This document shows positions 34,097 to 43,067 of a stretch of 64,000 nucleotides of DNA, piece after piece. This DNA comes from CAVPCY01 sp963770765 (GTDB taxonomy: Bacteria > Actinomycetota > Coriobacteriia > Anaerosomatales > PHET01). The position numbers were made by a program, and so were the translations under genes. Location of the stretch: NCBI GenBank assembly GCA_963770765.1, contig CAVYQS010000007.1:410264-474263 (forward strand). The letters are read 5' to 3'. The notes beneath the pieces are model-generated. The model saw nothing but the letters and a program-made list of their open reading frames with translations. It did not search any database and was not told the DNA's origin. Positions within the stretch are counted from its first letter, which is position 1, and each line of letters opens with the position of its first letter.

Positions 34097-34957
34097 TCAG
34101 CCGATGTTCCAGGTACCGCCGGCATCGGTCATGAACCCTTCGTCGCGCAAGCTCTCGAGCAGCTCGCGAGTCTCGGATTCGGTGACGCCCAGGGCCTCGG
34201 CAAGATCGCTCGCGTTCGCGCCCGGCATGTCCATGACAAGGCGGAGCAGCCTCGCTCGGCGCTGCCTGCGGGAGCCTTCGAACGGCGACTGGCGCGTGTG
34301 GTGGGAGCTCCGACGCGAGGGGTTGGGCACGCTGCGCTTCAGATGGGCGCCGTAGTCGAGCAGTGCGTAGTTCCACGTCCGAGCGTCGATACCCTCCTCG
34401 ACGGCGGCGTGTGCGGCACGTGCGACGAGCGGCGCGATCTCGCGGTCGGGCACGCCGTCTCGATCGGCGAACAGCTCGTGCAAGAACACCGCGCGCACGT
34501 TCGTCTCCAGGTAGGCGTCGGGCTCGCCCCACGCGAACGCTCGAACGCCCGCTGCGGTGGCGGGGCCGACGCCGGGCAGCGCCAGCAGCGCATCCCGTTC
34601 GCGGGGCAGGCATGGTTGCCGGCCCGGAGCCGTCGCCTCGGCGAGGCCATCCGCGAGCCGCTTGAGCGCGACCGCACGGCGGTTGTACCCGAGCCCCTGC
34701 CACGCTCGGAGCACGGCTTCGAGTGGCGCGGCGGCGAGCGCGTCGATGGTGGGGAAGTCGGCGAGCCACCGCTCGTAGTAGGCCACCACCCGCGTGACCT
34801 GCGTCTGTTGCAGCATCACCTCTGAGACGAGGACCGCGTAGGGGTCGCGCGTCTGCCGCCACGGGAAGTCGCGGTAGAGCTCGCGACCGTGCGCCGCCAC
34901 GAGTCGCACGAACCCCCCGAGCTCGGGCGCGCTGCTACTCCCGGTGGTCTTCGTCAT
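34097..34957 (-). CDS. mutY: HhH-GPD adenine glycosylase (MutY-like), no Fe-S motif
   Basis: A 286-aa base-excision glycosylase. Catalytic Glu46 is in SEVMLQQTQV and the helix-hairpin-helix is LPGVGPATAAGV. The position of the usual catalytic Asp reads LETNVRAVF, so Glu151 replaces Asp. The C-terminal four-Cys [4Fe-4S] loop of classical MutY is absent; after SRRQRRARLLRLV a short winged-helix-like segment follows (ASDLAEALGVTESETRELLE). It therefore belongs to a divergent, cluster-free A/G glycosylase subgroup, and adenine removal opposite 8-oxoG is inferred. The start overlaps the MFS gene end by 23 nt. Confidence 0.85.
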   Translation of the reverse strand: MTKTTGSSSAPELGGFVRLVAAHGRELYRDFPWRQTRDPYAVLVSEVMLQQTQVTRVVAYYERWLADFPTIDALAAAPLEAVLRAWQGLGYNRRAVALKRLADGLAEATAPGRQPCLPRERDALLALPGVGPATAAGVRAFAWGEPDAYLETNVRAVFLHELFADRDGVPDREIAPLVARAAHAAVEEGIDARTWNYALLDYGAHLKRSVPNPSRRSSHHTRQSPFEGSRRQRRARLLRLVMDMPGANASDLAEALGVTESETRELLESLRDEGFMTDAGGTWNIG

Positions 34958-36656
34958 CGCTCTCAGGGACCTCCACGAGTACGGGTTCGTGCTCGGCGGG
35001 CTGCACCGTCTCAGAGGCGATGATCTCGCCGCCGATCTCCGCCGCGTCCTGCCGCTTGACCTTGGCCCCCAGCGGCACCTCCCGCACGAAGAGCATCGCG
35101 ACGAAGGAGAGTGCCATCACGCCCGCCCCTATCAGAAACGTCTCGGCGATCGCATCGTTCAAAGCGAGCTTGAGATCGGCCACGAACAGCGGGAACGCCT
35201 GCAGGGTCTCAGGCGGCAGCGACGCGGAGAGCTTCTGGAGCGCACCCTCGTTGAGCAGCGCCGATGGTTCCTGGGCGAGCTCGGCCAGCCGTGCACCCGC
35301 CTCGCCGAACGTCTCGGCCTGCGTGGTCACGAGGGCTTCGAGCTTGCGTGCGAACGCCGCATTCATCACGCCGCCCAGCAGTGCCACGCCCACCGTGCCG
35401 CCGATCGAACGGAAGAACTGCGTGGCTGCGGTGACCTCACCGATTCGCGTCGGGTACTGCGCCTGCAACGCGATCGCGAAGAGCGGCATCGTCACGCCCA
35501 CACCCAGGCCGATGAGTATCAGGTCGAACACGATGGTCGCGCGGCTCGTGTCGACGCCCAGACGCGACAGCATCAGCATGCCCACGGTGGCGACGCCGAG
35601 GCCCACCACGCCGAGCACCTTGTACCGCCCCGTGCGCGAGATGACCTGCCCGCACAGGATCGAGCCGCTCACCATCGAGATCATCATCGGGATGAGCATC
35701 TGACCCGACTGTGCGGCACTCGCCCCTTGCACGCTTTGCAGGAACAGCGGCAGGAACATGATCGAACCGAACAGGCCCACTCCCGAGAAGAACAACACCG
35801 TCATGCTTGCCGCGAAGCTACGGTCCTTGAACAGGGCCGTGTCGATGATCGGCTCTGAGGCCTTGCGTTCGATCGCGATGAAGCCGATCAGCACGGCCAC
35901 GGCCACCACAAGCAGCCCGATGATCGTCGCCGACGCCCACTCGTAGACGCTCCCACCCCAGTTCAGCGCCAGAAGCAGCGGGACCAAGCCGGTGATGAGC
36001 GCGATCGCGCCCCACCAGTCGATCGAGTGACTCTTTCCGAGCTGCGGGCGCGGCATCGTGACCAGCAGCACGGTGATAGCAAGGATGCCCAGCGGGATGT
36101 TCACGAAGAAGATCCAGCGCCACGACGCGGCGTCGGTCAGCCAACCACCCACGGCAGGCCCGATGACGCTCGAGAGCCCGAAGACCGCTCCGGTGAAGCC
36201 CTGATACTTGCCGCGCTCTCGCGGCTCGAACAGGTCGCCCACGATCGCCATGCCGTTGGCCATCATCGTGCCGCCGCCGATACCCTGGATGCCGCGGGCG
36301 ATGATCAGCTGGGTCATGGCAGTGATGCCGAGCGGCTCGAAGATCGCGTTCATCGCATCGGTGCCCGCGGCGCCGCACAACACCGAACCCAGCATGAACA
36401 CCGAGATGCCGCCCACGTAGAACCACTTGCGCCCGTACAGGTCTGAGAGTTTGCCCGCGATCGGCACGGCGATCGTGCTCGTGAGCGAGTAGATCGTGAA
36501 GACCCAGGCGAGCGACTCCATACCGCTGAGCTCTTGGACGATCTGAGGCATCGCGGGGCCGACGATGGTCTGGTCAAGAGCGCCGAGCATGAGAGCCAGA
36601 AGTACGCCGGCGAAGACGGCCATCTTCTTGCGTTGCGGCAACTCTCTCAAGTTCAT
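34935..36656 (-). CDS. MFS drug exporter, DHA2 (EmrB/QacA) family
   Basis: A 573-aa transporter with about 14 membrane helices. MFS motif A is GKLSDLYGRKW after helix 2, and the antiporter motif C lies in GLSSVIGPAVGGWLTD followed by WRWIFFVNIPLG, both diagnostic of the DHA2 drug:H+ antiporters. A cytoplasmic, acidic C-terminal tail of about 45 residues follows the last helix. It probably exports drugs or toxic compounds; substrates cannot be predicted. It overlaps mutY by 23 nt, so both are likely on one transcript. No regulator gene is adjacent. Confidence 0.93.
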   Translation of the reverse strand: MNLRELPQRKKMAVFAGVLLALMLGALDQTIVGPAMPQIVQELSGMESLAWVFTIYSLTSTIAVPIAGKLSDLYGRKWFYVGGISVFMLGSVLCGAAGTDAMNAIFEPLGITAMTQLIIARGIQGIGGGTMMANGMAIVGDLFEPRERGKYQGFTGAVFGLSSVIGPAVGGWLTDAASWRWIFFVNIPLGILAITVLLVTMPRPQLGKSHSIDWWGAIALITGLVPLLLALNWGGSVYEWASATIIGLLVVAVAVLIGFIAIERKASEPIIDTALFKDRSFAASMTVLFFSGVGLFGSIMFLPLFLQSVQGASAAQSGQMLIPMMISMVSGSILCGQVISRTGRYKVLGVVGLGVATVGMLMLSRLGVDTSRATIVFDLILIGLGVGVTMPLFAIALQAQYPTRIGEVTAATQFFRSIGGTVGVALLGGVMNAAFARKLEALVTTQAETFGEAGARLAELAQEPSALLNEGALQKLSASLPPETLQAFPLFVADLKLALNDAIAETFLIGAGVMALSFVAMLFVREVPLGAKVKRQDAAEIGGEIIASETVQPAEHEPVLVEVPESDDEDHRE

Positions 36657-36754
36657 GTACGCAGTATCTCCGGTCGCCGCAGCACTCCTGAGCGCACGTC
36701 GAGGGTCGGCGGCTTCAACAACCCTCGTGGCGCTCGCTCACCAAGCGACGTAGT

Positions 36755-36970
36755 CTACCAGTGTCTGATGTAGTACCTGCAATGGAGATTGTCGGGGCAG
36801 TTCTCGGGAACCTCGGTTCTGTTGACGGTCCAGACGAAGCCCTCGACGAAACACCAACACCGGACGCGCTTCTCTGACTCGCGCAAGCGGACATCCCAGA
36901 TGTCTTCCTCGACCTCCTGCTCGCGCCACCACGTGCACTTTCCGCGGATGGGTGAGTATGCATCGCCCAT
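36755..36970 (-). CDS. Small Cys/Trp-rich protein (71 aa)
   Basis: A compact protein with five Cys (in RGKCTWW, RCWCFVEGF, ENCPDNLHC) and four Trp plus a Tyr/Trp-rich end (YYIRHW). GGAGGAG lies 7 nt before the ATG at 36970, which selects this start over the longer frame. No signal peptide or membrane helix is present. The Cys pattern could bind a metal ion or form disulfides. I do not recognise a family. It stands alone between the MFS exporter and the divergent FKBP gene. Confidence 0.65.
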   Translation of the reverse strand: MGDAYSPIRGKCTWWREQEVEEDIWDVRLRESEKRVRCWCFVEGFVWTVNRTEVPENCPDNLHCRYYIRHW

Positions 36971-37083
36971 GGGAAGGCTCCTCCGTCGAGTCGCTGGGCA
37001 GGTCGGGCGAAGTCCGCTCAGCCTGGGGTCCCCTGCCCACGGTACCGTGGTTCGGTGCCAGGGAATAGATACCCGTGCGCAAT

Positions 37084-37099
37084 CATGACGTACGTCACA
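37084..37099. promoter_or_regulatory. CRP/FNR-like site upstream of FKBP gene
   Basis: CATGACGTACGTCACA contains the perfect 12-bp palindrome TGACGTACGTCA and one full TCACA half-site in CRP spacing. It lies about 52 nt upstream of the FKBP start at 37152 and on the other side of the divergent 71-aa protein gene (start 36970). Confidence 0.45.
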
Positions 37100-37151
37100 C
37101 CCGGATACGTTAGAGTGTTCGGATTCGTCCACGCCGCGCCGAGGAGGCAGC

Positions 37152-37580
37152 ATGGCAGCCAATCCAGGAGATACCGTCCGCGTTCACTACCGCGGCACCC
37201 TTTCGGACGGATCGCAGTTCGATTCCAGCGAGGGTCGCGATCCGCTCGAGTTCGAGGTCGGTTCGGGCCAGGTCATCCCCGGCTTCGACGCCGCTGTGCG
37301 CGAGCTTGACCCCGGCGCGTCCGCTACCGTGACCATCCTCGCCGGCGAAGCCTACGGCGAGCGCGCCGAAGAGGCGATGCAGACGTTCCCGCTCGACTTC
37401 TTCGGCGGACAGATCCCTGAGGTGGGTTGGGCCGTCGAGCTCGAGGACCAGAACGGCCAGCGCGTGCCGGCGACCGTCGCCGAGGTCACGAGCGAGTCGG
37501 TCGTGCTCGACTTCAACCACCCACTCGCCGGAAGCGACCTGACATTCGAGATCACGCTCGTGGAGATCGTCGAGGCGTAG
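37152..37580 (+). CDS. FKBP-type peptidyl-prolyl isomerase, SlyD-like
   Basis: A 142-aa prolyl isomerase/chaperone. The N-terminal FKBP half has GDTVRVHYRGTLSDGSQFDS, PLEFEVGSGQVIPGFD and GEAYGER. The insert-in-flap domain (about 70-125) ends in VVLDFNHPLAGSDLTFEI, the SlyD hallmark. The His-rich metal tail of enterobacterial SlyD is missing. It assists protein folding in the cytoplasm. GAGGAGG precedes the ATG, and the pirin gene follows 6 nt later, so the two form an operon, with a CRP-like site upstream. Confidence 0.95.
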   Translation: MAANPGDTVRVHYRGTLSDGSQFDSSEGRDPLEFEVGSGQVIPGFDAAVRELDPGASATVTILAGEAYGERAEEAMQTFPLDFFGGQIPEVGWAVELEDQNGQRVPATVAEVTSESVVLDFNHPLAGSDLTFEITLVEIVEA

Positions 37581-37586
37581 GCCCGG

Positions 37587-38456
37587 ATGTCCACGACACG
37601 CGAGGTTCGCGAGCTGTTCAGGAGCCGTGCGACCCTGGAAGGCGCGGGTGTGCATCTCCGGCGCGCGTTCGGTTCGGGCCAAGAACGCCTCTTCGACCCG
37701 TTCCTGATGCTCGATGACTTCCGGGGAGACGACCCCGCGCTCTACTCGGCGGGGTTCCCCTGGCACCCCCATCGCGGCATCGAGACCATCACCTACATGC
37801 TCACGGGCGAGGTCGAGCACGCCGATTCGATGGGCAACTCCGGGCGCATCGGACCCGGGGACGTCCAGTGGATGACCGCGGGCAGCGGAGTGATCCACCA
37901 GGAGATGCCCGAGGGCGACGAAGCCGGTCGCATGGGCGGGTTCCAGCTGTGGGCGAACCTCCCCGCGAGCCACAAGATGATCGACGCGCGCTACTGCGGG
38001 ATCGAAGCCGACTCCATCCCGGTCGTCGAGGACGATGCGGCGCGCGTGCGCGTGGTATGCGGATCGGCCGGCGGGGTGGCCGGTCCGGTCACCGACATCG
38101 TCATCGATCCGGAGTACCTCGATGTCACCGTGGGTGCCGAGAAGGCTTGGACGCACCCGACCACGCCCGGGCACACCGTCTTCGCGTACCTCTTCGAAGG
38201 CTCGGCACGCTTCGGCTCCGCAGAAGACGCGGTCGAGGCCGGCACCGGAGTGGTGGTGCTTCTCGGCGACGGAGATGAGGTGCGGGTCGAAGCCGGCGCG
38301 CACGGCGCGCGCTTCCTGCTGGTGAGCGGCCGTCCGCTGGGCGAGCCCATCGCATGGGGCGGGCCCATCGTCATGAACACGCGCGACGAGCTCGAACTCG
38401 CGTTCGCCGAGTACCGCGCGGGGACGTTCGTGAAGCACGAACCCCGCGGCCGGTAG
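37587..38456 (+). CDS. Pirin family protein
   Basis: A 289-aa bicupin of the pirin family. The N-terminal cupin carries the metal site: FPWHPHRGIETITYML, then GDVQWMTAGSGVIHQEMP, providing His and Glu ligands for Fe. The C-terminal cupin follows with TVFAYLFEGSARFG. Bacterial pirins have been described as quercetin dioxygenases or as modulators of central metabolism; nothing here selects between these. It starts 6 nt after the FKBP gene. Confidence 0.93.
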   Translation: MSTTREVRELFRSRATLEGAGVHLRRAFGSGQERLFDPFLMLDDFRGDDPALYSAGFPWHPHRGIETITYMLTGEVEHADSMGNSGRIGPGDVQWMTAGSGVIHQEMPEGDEAGRMGGFQLWANLPASHKMIDARYCGIEADSIPVVEDDAARVRVVCGSAGGVAGPVTDIVIDPEYLDVTVGAEKAWTHPTTPGHTVFAYLFEGSARFGSAEDAVEAGTGVVVLLGDGDEVRVEAGAHGARFLLVSGRPLGEPIAWGGPIVMNTRDELELAFAEYRAGTFVKHEPRGR

Positions 38457-38474
38457 AAGCTCAGAGAGGGCCGA

Positions 38475-39641
38475 TCAGACCTCCCCGCCCACCCAGGTCC
38501 GCGCCACGAGCGGCGTTCCCGGACGGTATGCGAGGTGCAGGTGGCTCGGCGCCTCAAGCATCGCGACGTCGGCCCGCATGCCCGGCGCGAGTCGGCCGAT
38601 GTCGTCTCGGCGCAGGGCCTGGGCGCCTCCCACGGTCGCGGCGAAGAGCGCCTCGGCCGGCGTGAGGTGCATCTCACGCACGGCGAGCGCGATCATGAGC
38701 GGCATCGAGGTCACGTAGGCACTGCCCGGGTTGCAGTCGGTGGCGATCGCGACCGTCACTCCCGCGTCCAGCAGCCGGCGCGCGTCGGGATACGGCGAGC
38801 GCGTCGAGAACTCGACACCGGGGAGCAGCGTCGCGACCACACCCGCGCCCGCGAGAGCGCTCACGTCGCCATCGGTGAGGTACGTGCAGTGGTCGAGGCT
38901 GGCGGCGGCGAACTCGGCGGCGATCTGCGCACCGGGGCCGAACTCGAGCTGGTTGCCGTGCAGCCGCGGCAGAAGCCCCGCCGCGACGCCCGCCGCCAGG
39001 ACCGTGCGTGTCTCATCGGCATCGAACGCGCCCCTGTCGCAGAAGACGTCGACCCATCGCGCGAGCGGGGCGCAGGCCGCCAGCATCTCGCCGCAGACCA
39101 GCTCGACGTACGCCGCTCTGTCGCTGCCGAGATCCGGGGGTACCACGTGGGCGCCGAGAAAGGTCGTCTCGGCGGTGAACTCGCGCGCTATGCGCAGGAT
39201 GCGGGCCTCGTGCTCGACGCCGAGGCCGTAGCCGCTCTTGATCTCGATCGTGGTGGTGCCACTCGCGTGCATCTCGCGCATGCGCGATGCGGCGCCTTCG
39301 CGTAACGCGTCGTCACTCGCGTCGCGGGTTGCGGCCACCGTGGTGAAGATGCCGCCACCTGTGTACCGCTCGCCGGCCATCCGGGCCGCGAACTCGGCGG
39401 AGCGATCGCCCGCGAAGACGAGGTGGGTGTGGCTGTCCACGAAGCCGGGAATGACGGCGCGGCCGGCAGCGTCGACGCGTGCATCGGCCGCAGGCGCCTC
39501 GCTGGCCGCGCCCACCCAGGCGATCTTCTCGGCATCCATGACGATGGCGGCGTCTGCGATGATGCCGAGCGGCGAGCCGTCGCCCATCGTGGGGTCACAG
39601 GTGACGAGTTCGGCGATGTTGGTGATGAGCGTGGATGCCAT
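38475..39641 (-). CDS. hutI: Imidazolonepropionase
   Basis: Hydrolyses imidazolonepropionate to N-formimidoyl-glutamate, third step of histidine breakdown. The 388-aa sequence has the amidohydrolase motif VDSHTHLVFAGDR, the substrate motif EIKSGYGLG, GAHVVPPD, WVDVFCDRGAF, HGNQLE and the metal Asp in ATDCNPGSAY. It is the last gene of hutH-hutU-hutI, 17 nt after hutU. The ATG at 39641 was chosen from the conserved N terminus (MASTLITNIAELVTCDP); no strong SD is seen, so translation may be coupled. Confidence 0.96.
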   Translation of the reverse strand: MASTLITNIAELVTCDPTMGDGSPLGIIADAAIVMDAEKIAWVGAASEAPAADARVDAAGRAVIPGFVDSHTHLVFAGDRSAEFAARMAGERYTGGGIFTTVAATRDASDDALREGAASRMREMHASGTTTIEIKSGYGLGVEHEARILRIAREFTAETTFLGAHVVPPDLGSDRAAYVELVCGEMLAACAPLARWVDVFCDRGAFDADETRTVLAAGVAAGLLPRLHGNQLEFGPGAQIAAEFAAASLDHCTYLTDGDVSALAGAGVVATLLPGVEFSTRSPYPDARRLLDAGVTVAIATDCNPGSAYVTSMPLMIALAVREMHLTPAEALFAATVGGAQALRRDDIGRLAPGMRADVAMLEAPSHLHLAYRPGTPLVARTWVGGEV

Positions 39642-39658
39642 GGCATGTGCGTCCGCGC

Positions 39659-41329
39659 CTAAGCGGGCGCTTCCCCCTCCTGCATCGGGATGCGTACGTC
39701 GCGCTCGACCGCGACGTCGCCGGCGAGCTCGTACCCGGCGTCGACGTGGCGGATGACGCCCATGCCCGGGTCGTTGGTGAGCACTCGCTCGATCTTCTGG
39801 GCCGCCAGCGCGGTGCCATCGGCCACGGTGACCTGGCCGGCGTGGATCGACCTGCCGATCCCGACTCCCCCGCCGTGATGGATCGACACCCACGTCGCGC
39901 CGCTCGCCGTGTTGACGAGCGCGTTGAGTAGCGGCCAGTCGGCGATGGCATCCGAGCCGTCGAGCATGCTCTCGGTCTCGCGGTACGGGCTCGCGACGCT
40001 GCCGCAGTCGAGGTGGTCGCGCCCGATGACGATCGGCGCCTTGAGCCTTCCATCGGCGACCATCTCGTTGAAGAGCGCTCCCGCCTTGTCACGCTCGCCA
40101 TAGCCGAGCCAGCAGATGCGCGCGGGCAGACCCTGGAACGCGATCTTCTCGGAGGCTTGGGTGATCCAGCGGTGCAGCGGCTGGTTGTCGGGGAAGAGCT
40201 CGAGGATCGCCTTGTCGGTGGCGGCGATGTCGGCGGGATCACCGGAGAGCGCGACCCAGCGGAACGGACCCTTGCCCTCGCAGAAGAGCGGACGGATGTA
40301 GGCGGGCACGAAGCCGGGGAACTCCCAGGCGCGCATGTAGCCGCCCAGCTCGGCCTCCCGGCGAATGGAGTTGCCGTAGTCGAACACCTCGGCGCCCAGG
40401 TCCTTGAAGCCCACCATCGCCTCGACGTGGAGGGCCATCGATCCGCGCGCCCGATCGGTGAACCGCTCGGGGTCGCTCTCCGCGTAGGCGTGCCATCTGT
40501 CGAACCTCACGCCGAGCGGCAGGTAGGAGAGCGGGTCGTGTGCGGAGGTCTGGTCGGTGACGATGTCGACGTCGATGCCGCGGCGCAGCAACTCGGGCAG
40601 CACGTACGCGCAGTTGCCTTCGAGCCCCACCGAGAGCGGCACCCGCGCCTTCTTCGCGTCGAGTACGCGATCGACCGCTGCGTCGAGATCGCTGGTCCAT
40701 TCGTCGAGGTAGCGGTCGTGCACCCGCCGCTCGAGCTTGCTCGCGTCGACATCGACGACGAGCACCGCACCGCCGTTCATGGTGACGGCGAGCGGCTGCG
40801 CTCCGCCCATGCCCCCGCAGCCGCCGGTCACGGTGAGCGTGCCGGCGAGCGAGCCGCCGAAGCGCTTCTCGGCGATGGCGGCGAACGTCTCGTAGGTGCC
40901 CTGCACGATGCCCTGGGTGCCGATGTAGATCCAGCTGCCGGCCGTCATCTGGCCGTACATCATGAGGCCCAGGTGCTCGAGCCGGCGGAACTCAGGCCAG
41001 TTGGCCCAGTCGGGAACGAGGTTGCTGTTCGCGAGCAGCACGCGCGGCGCCCACTCGTGGGTGCGCATGACGCCCACCGGCTTGCCGCTCTGAACGAGCA
41101 TCGTCTCGTCGGCCTTGAGGGTGCGCAGCGTGCGCACGAGCGCATCGAACGCCTCCCAGCTGCGCGCGGCTCGGCCGGTACCTCCGTACACGACGAGGTC
41201 GTCGGGGTTCTCGGCGACAGCGGGGTCGAGGTTGTTCATCAGCATGCGCAGCGGCGCCTCTTGCTGCCAGCCCAATGCCGATAAGGTCGTACCGTGCGGG
41301 GCACGAACGGGGCGGGCTCCTGCGGTCAT
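39659..41329 (-). CDS. hutU: Urocanate hydratase
   Basis: NAD+-dependent urocanase, second step of histidine degradation (urocanate to imidazolonepropionate). Its 556 residues match the family length. Visible signatures are MLMNNLDPAVAENP, VVYGGTGRAAR, the Gly-rich NAD loop TGGCGGMGGAQPLAV, the active-site FCEGKGPFRWVALSGD, and ARICWLGYGER. The C-terminal SIHHGGGVGIGRSIHAG is also typical. The ATG at 41329 follows hutH by 31 nt. Confidence 0.97.
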   Translation of the reverse strand: MTAGARPVRAPHGTTLSALGWQQEAPLRMLMNNLDPAVAENPDDLVVYGGTGRAARSWEAFDALVRTLRTLKADETMLVQSGKPVGVMRTHEWAPRVLLANSNLVPDWANWPEFRRLEHLGLMMYGQMTAGSWIYIGTQGIVQGTYETFAAIAEKRFGGSLAGTLTVTGGCGGMGGAQPLAVTMNGGAVLVVDVDASKLERRVHDRYLDEWTSDLDAAVDRVLDAKKARVPLSVGLEGNCAYVLPELLRRGIDVDIVTDQTSAHDPLSYLPLGVRFDRWHAYAESDPERFTDRARGSMALHVEAMVGFKDLGAEVFDYGNSIRREAELGGYMRAWEFPGFVPAYIRPLFCEGKGPFRWVALSGDPADIAATDKAILELFPDNQPLHRWITQASEKIAFQGLPARICWLGYGERDKAGALFNEMVADGRLKAPIVIGRDHLDCGSVASPYRETESMLDGSDAIADWPLLNALVNTASGATWVSIHHGGGVGIGRSIHAGQVTVADGTALAAQKIERVLTNDPGMGVIRHVDAGYELAGDVAVERDVRIPMQEGEAPA

Positions 41330-41360
41330 GGTGGTCGGTCCCTTCGTTCGCGGTTCGTGG

Positions 41361-42906
41361 TCAGTCGAGGTCGCCGATGGCGTGCTCGACGGCGGCGAGC
41401 AGCTTCCCGCTCGTGACAAGGTCGTGGACGGCCTCGATCTCCGGAGCGAGCCAGCGGTCGGGGCCTGCCGGGCTCGACGACCTCGCGGATGGCGGCATGC
41501 GCAGCACCCGTGCCGGCGGCCGGGACGAGCGGCGCGCGGAAGTCGAGCGCGCGCGCCGCGGTGAGCGCCTCGATCGCCAGCACGCGTGAGAGGCCGTCGA
41601 CGCTGCGGCGCAGCTTGCGCCCCGCGCCCCAACCCATCGAGACGTGGTCCTCCTGGTTGGCCGACGACGGTATCGAGTCGACACTCGCCGGAACGGCAAG
41701 CCGCTTGAGCTCGCTCACGATGCCCGCCTGCGTGTACTGCGCGATCATGTGCCCGGAGTCCACCCCGGGGTCGCCGGCCAGGAACGGCGGTAGCCCGTTG
41801 CTGCGCGATGCGTCGAGCATCCGATCGGTGCGCCGCTCGGCGATCGACGCGAGGTCTGCGGCAGCGATCGCGAGAAAGTCCAGCACGTAGGCGACGGGCG
41901 CCCCGTGGAAGTTGCCGTTGCTCTCGACGCGCCCGTCGGATAGCACGACCGGGTTGTCGATCACGGCCGCAAGCTCGCGGCGGGCCACGGTGTCGGCGTG
42001 CGCGAGCGTGTCGCGAACCGCGCCCGCCACCTGCGGAGCGCACCGCAGCGAGTAGGCGTCTTGCACGCGCACATCGTCGGTGGTGTGCGATGCGACGATC
42101 TCGCTGCCCGCCAGCAGCCGCGTCATGTTGTGCGCGCTGTACGCCTGCCCCGGATGCGGCCTCAATGCCTGCAGGTCCGCCGAGAAGACCCGGTCGGTCC
42201 CGAGCAGCGCCTCCACGCTCATGGCCGCCGCGATGTCCGCGAGCTTCACGAGGGCGAGCAAGTCGGCGATCGCGAGGGCGAGCATGCCGAGCATGCCGTC
42301 GGTCCCGTTGATGAGCGCGAGCCCCTCCTTCTCGGCCAGCTCGACCGGCGCCAGTCCGGCTGCGGCCAAGGCCTGATCGGAGGGCATCCGCACGCCTCGC
42401 TCGTCGAAGACCTCGCCCTCACCCATGACCGCAAGGGCGCACGCAGACAGGGGCGCGAGGTCTCCCGAGCAGCCCAGCGATCCGTACTCGGGCACGCACG
42501 GGGTGATGCGAGCGTTGAGCAGGTTCACGTACGCCTGCGCGGTCGCCGGTTTCACACCGGTTCGCCCGCTCGCGAGCGTGGAAAGCCGCAGCAGCATCAG
42601 TGCGCGCACGACCTCGGTCTCGACACAGGGGCCTGCCCCCGCTGCATGCGAGCGAATCAGGGAACGCTGCAGGTCCCTGCGCTTCTCGGGCTCGATGTAG
42701 CGTGTCGCGAGCGCACCGAACCCGGTGCTCACGCCGTAGACGGGGCGTCCGGAGTCCGCGAGCATCTCCACGTGCGCCCGAGACGCTTCGAGGGCGGCGA
42801 CGGCCTGTTCCGCGAGCTCGACCCGCACGCCTCCGCGAGCGACACGGACCACGTCTTCGAGGTCCAGCGGACCGATGCTCACGACCACGGGATGTGTTGT
42901 TGGCAC
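41361..42906 (-). CDS. hutH: Histidine ammonia-lyase, frameshifted near the end
   Basis: Deaminates histidine to urocanate. Conserved elements: PVYGVSTGFGALA, the MIO-forming loop GSLGCSGDLAPL (Cys-Ser-Gly rather than Ala-Ser-Gly), LINGTDGMLG, PHPGQ.YSAHN and SANQEDHVSMG. Near the C terminus the frame breaks at the GGGG of 41460-41463; removing one G restores PDRWLAPEIEAVHDLVTSGK and the stop at 41361, giving ~514 aa. The GTG at 42906 has GAGGGGG just upstream and fits the known N terminus better than the longer reading. First gene of hutHUI, divergent from hutG. Confidence 0.94.
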
Positions 42907-43067
42907 CGTGCCCCCTCGACAGTCGGCCGCAGGGTGGTAGCGTTGCGGCATGTGGTGGATCCGTTCACCCCGCGATGGCGAGGCAGCGTCAGTCTAGATG
43001 GGTCCGGCTGGGAATATCCACTTCATCACGATAGAGCCGCCGAGAATACAGAAGGCCGAGGGCGACA

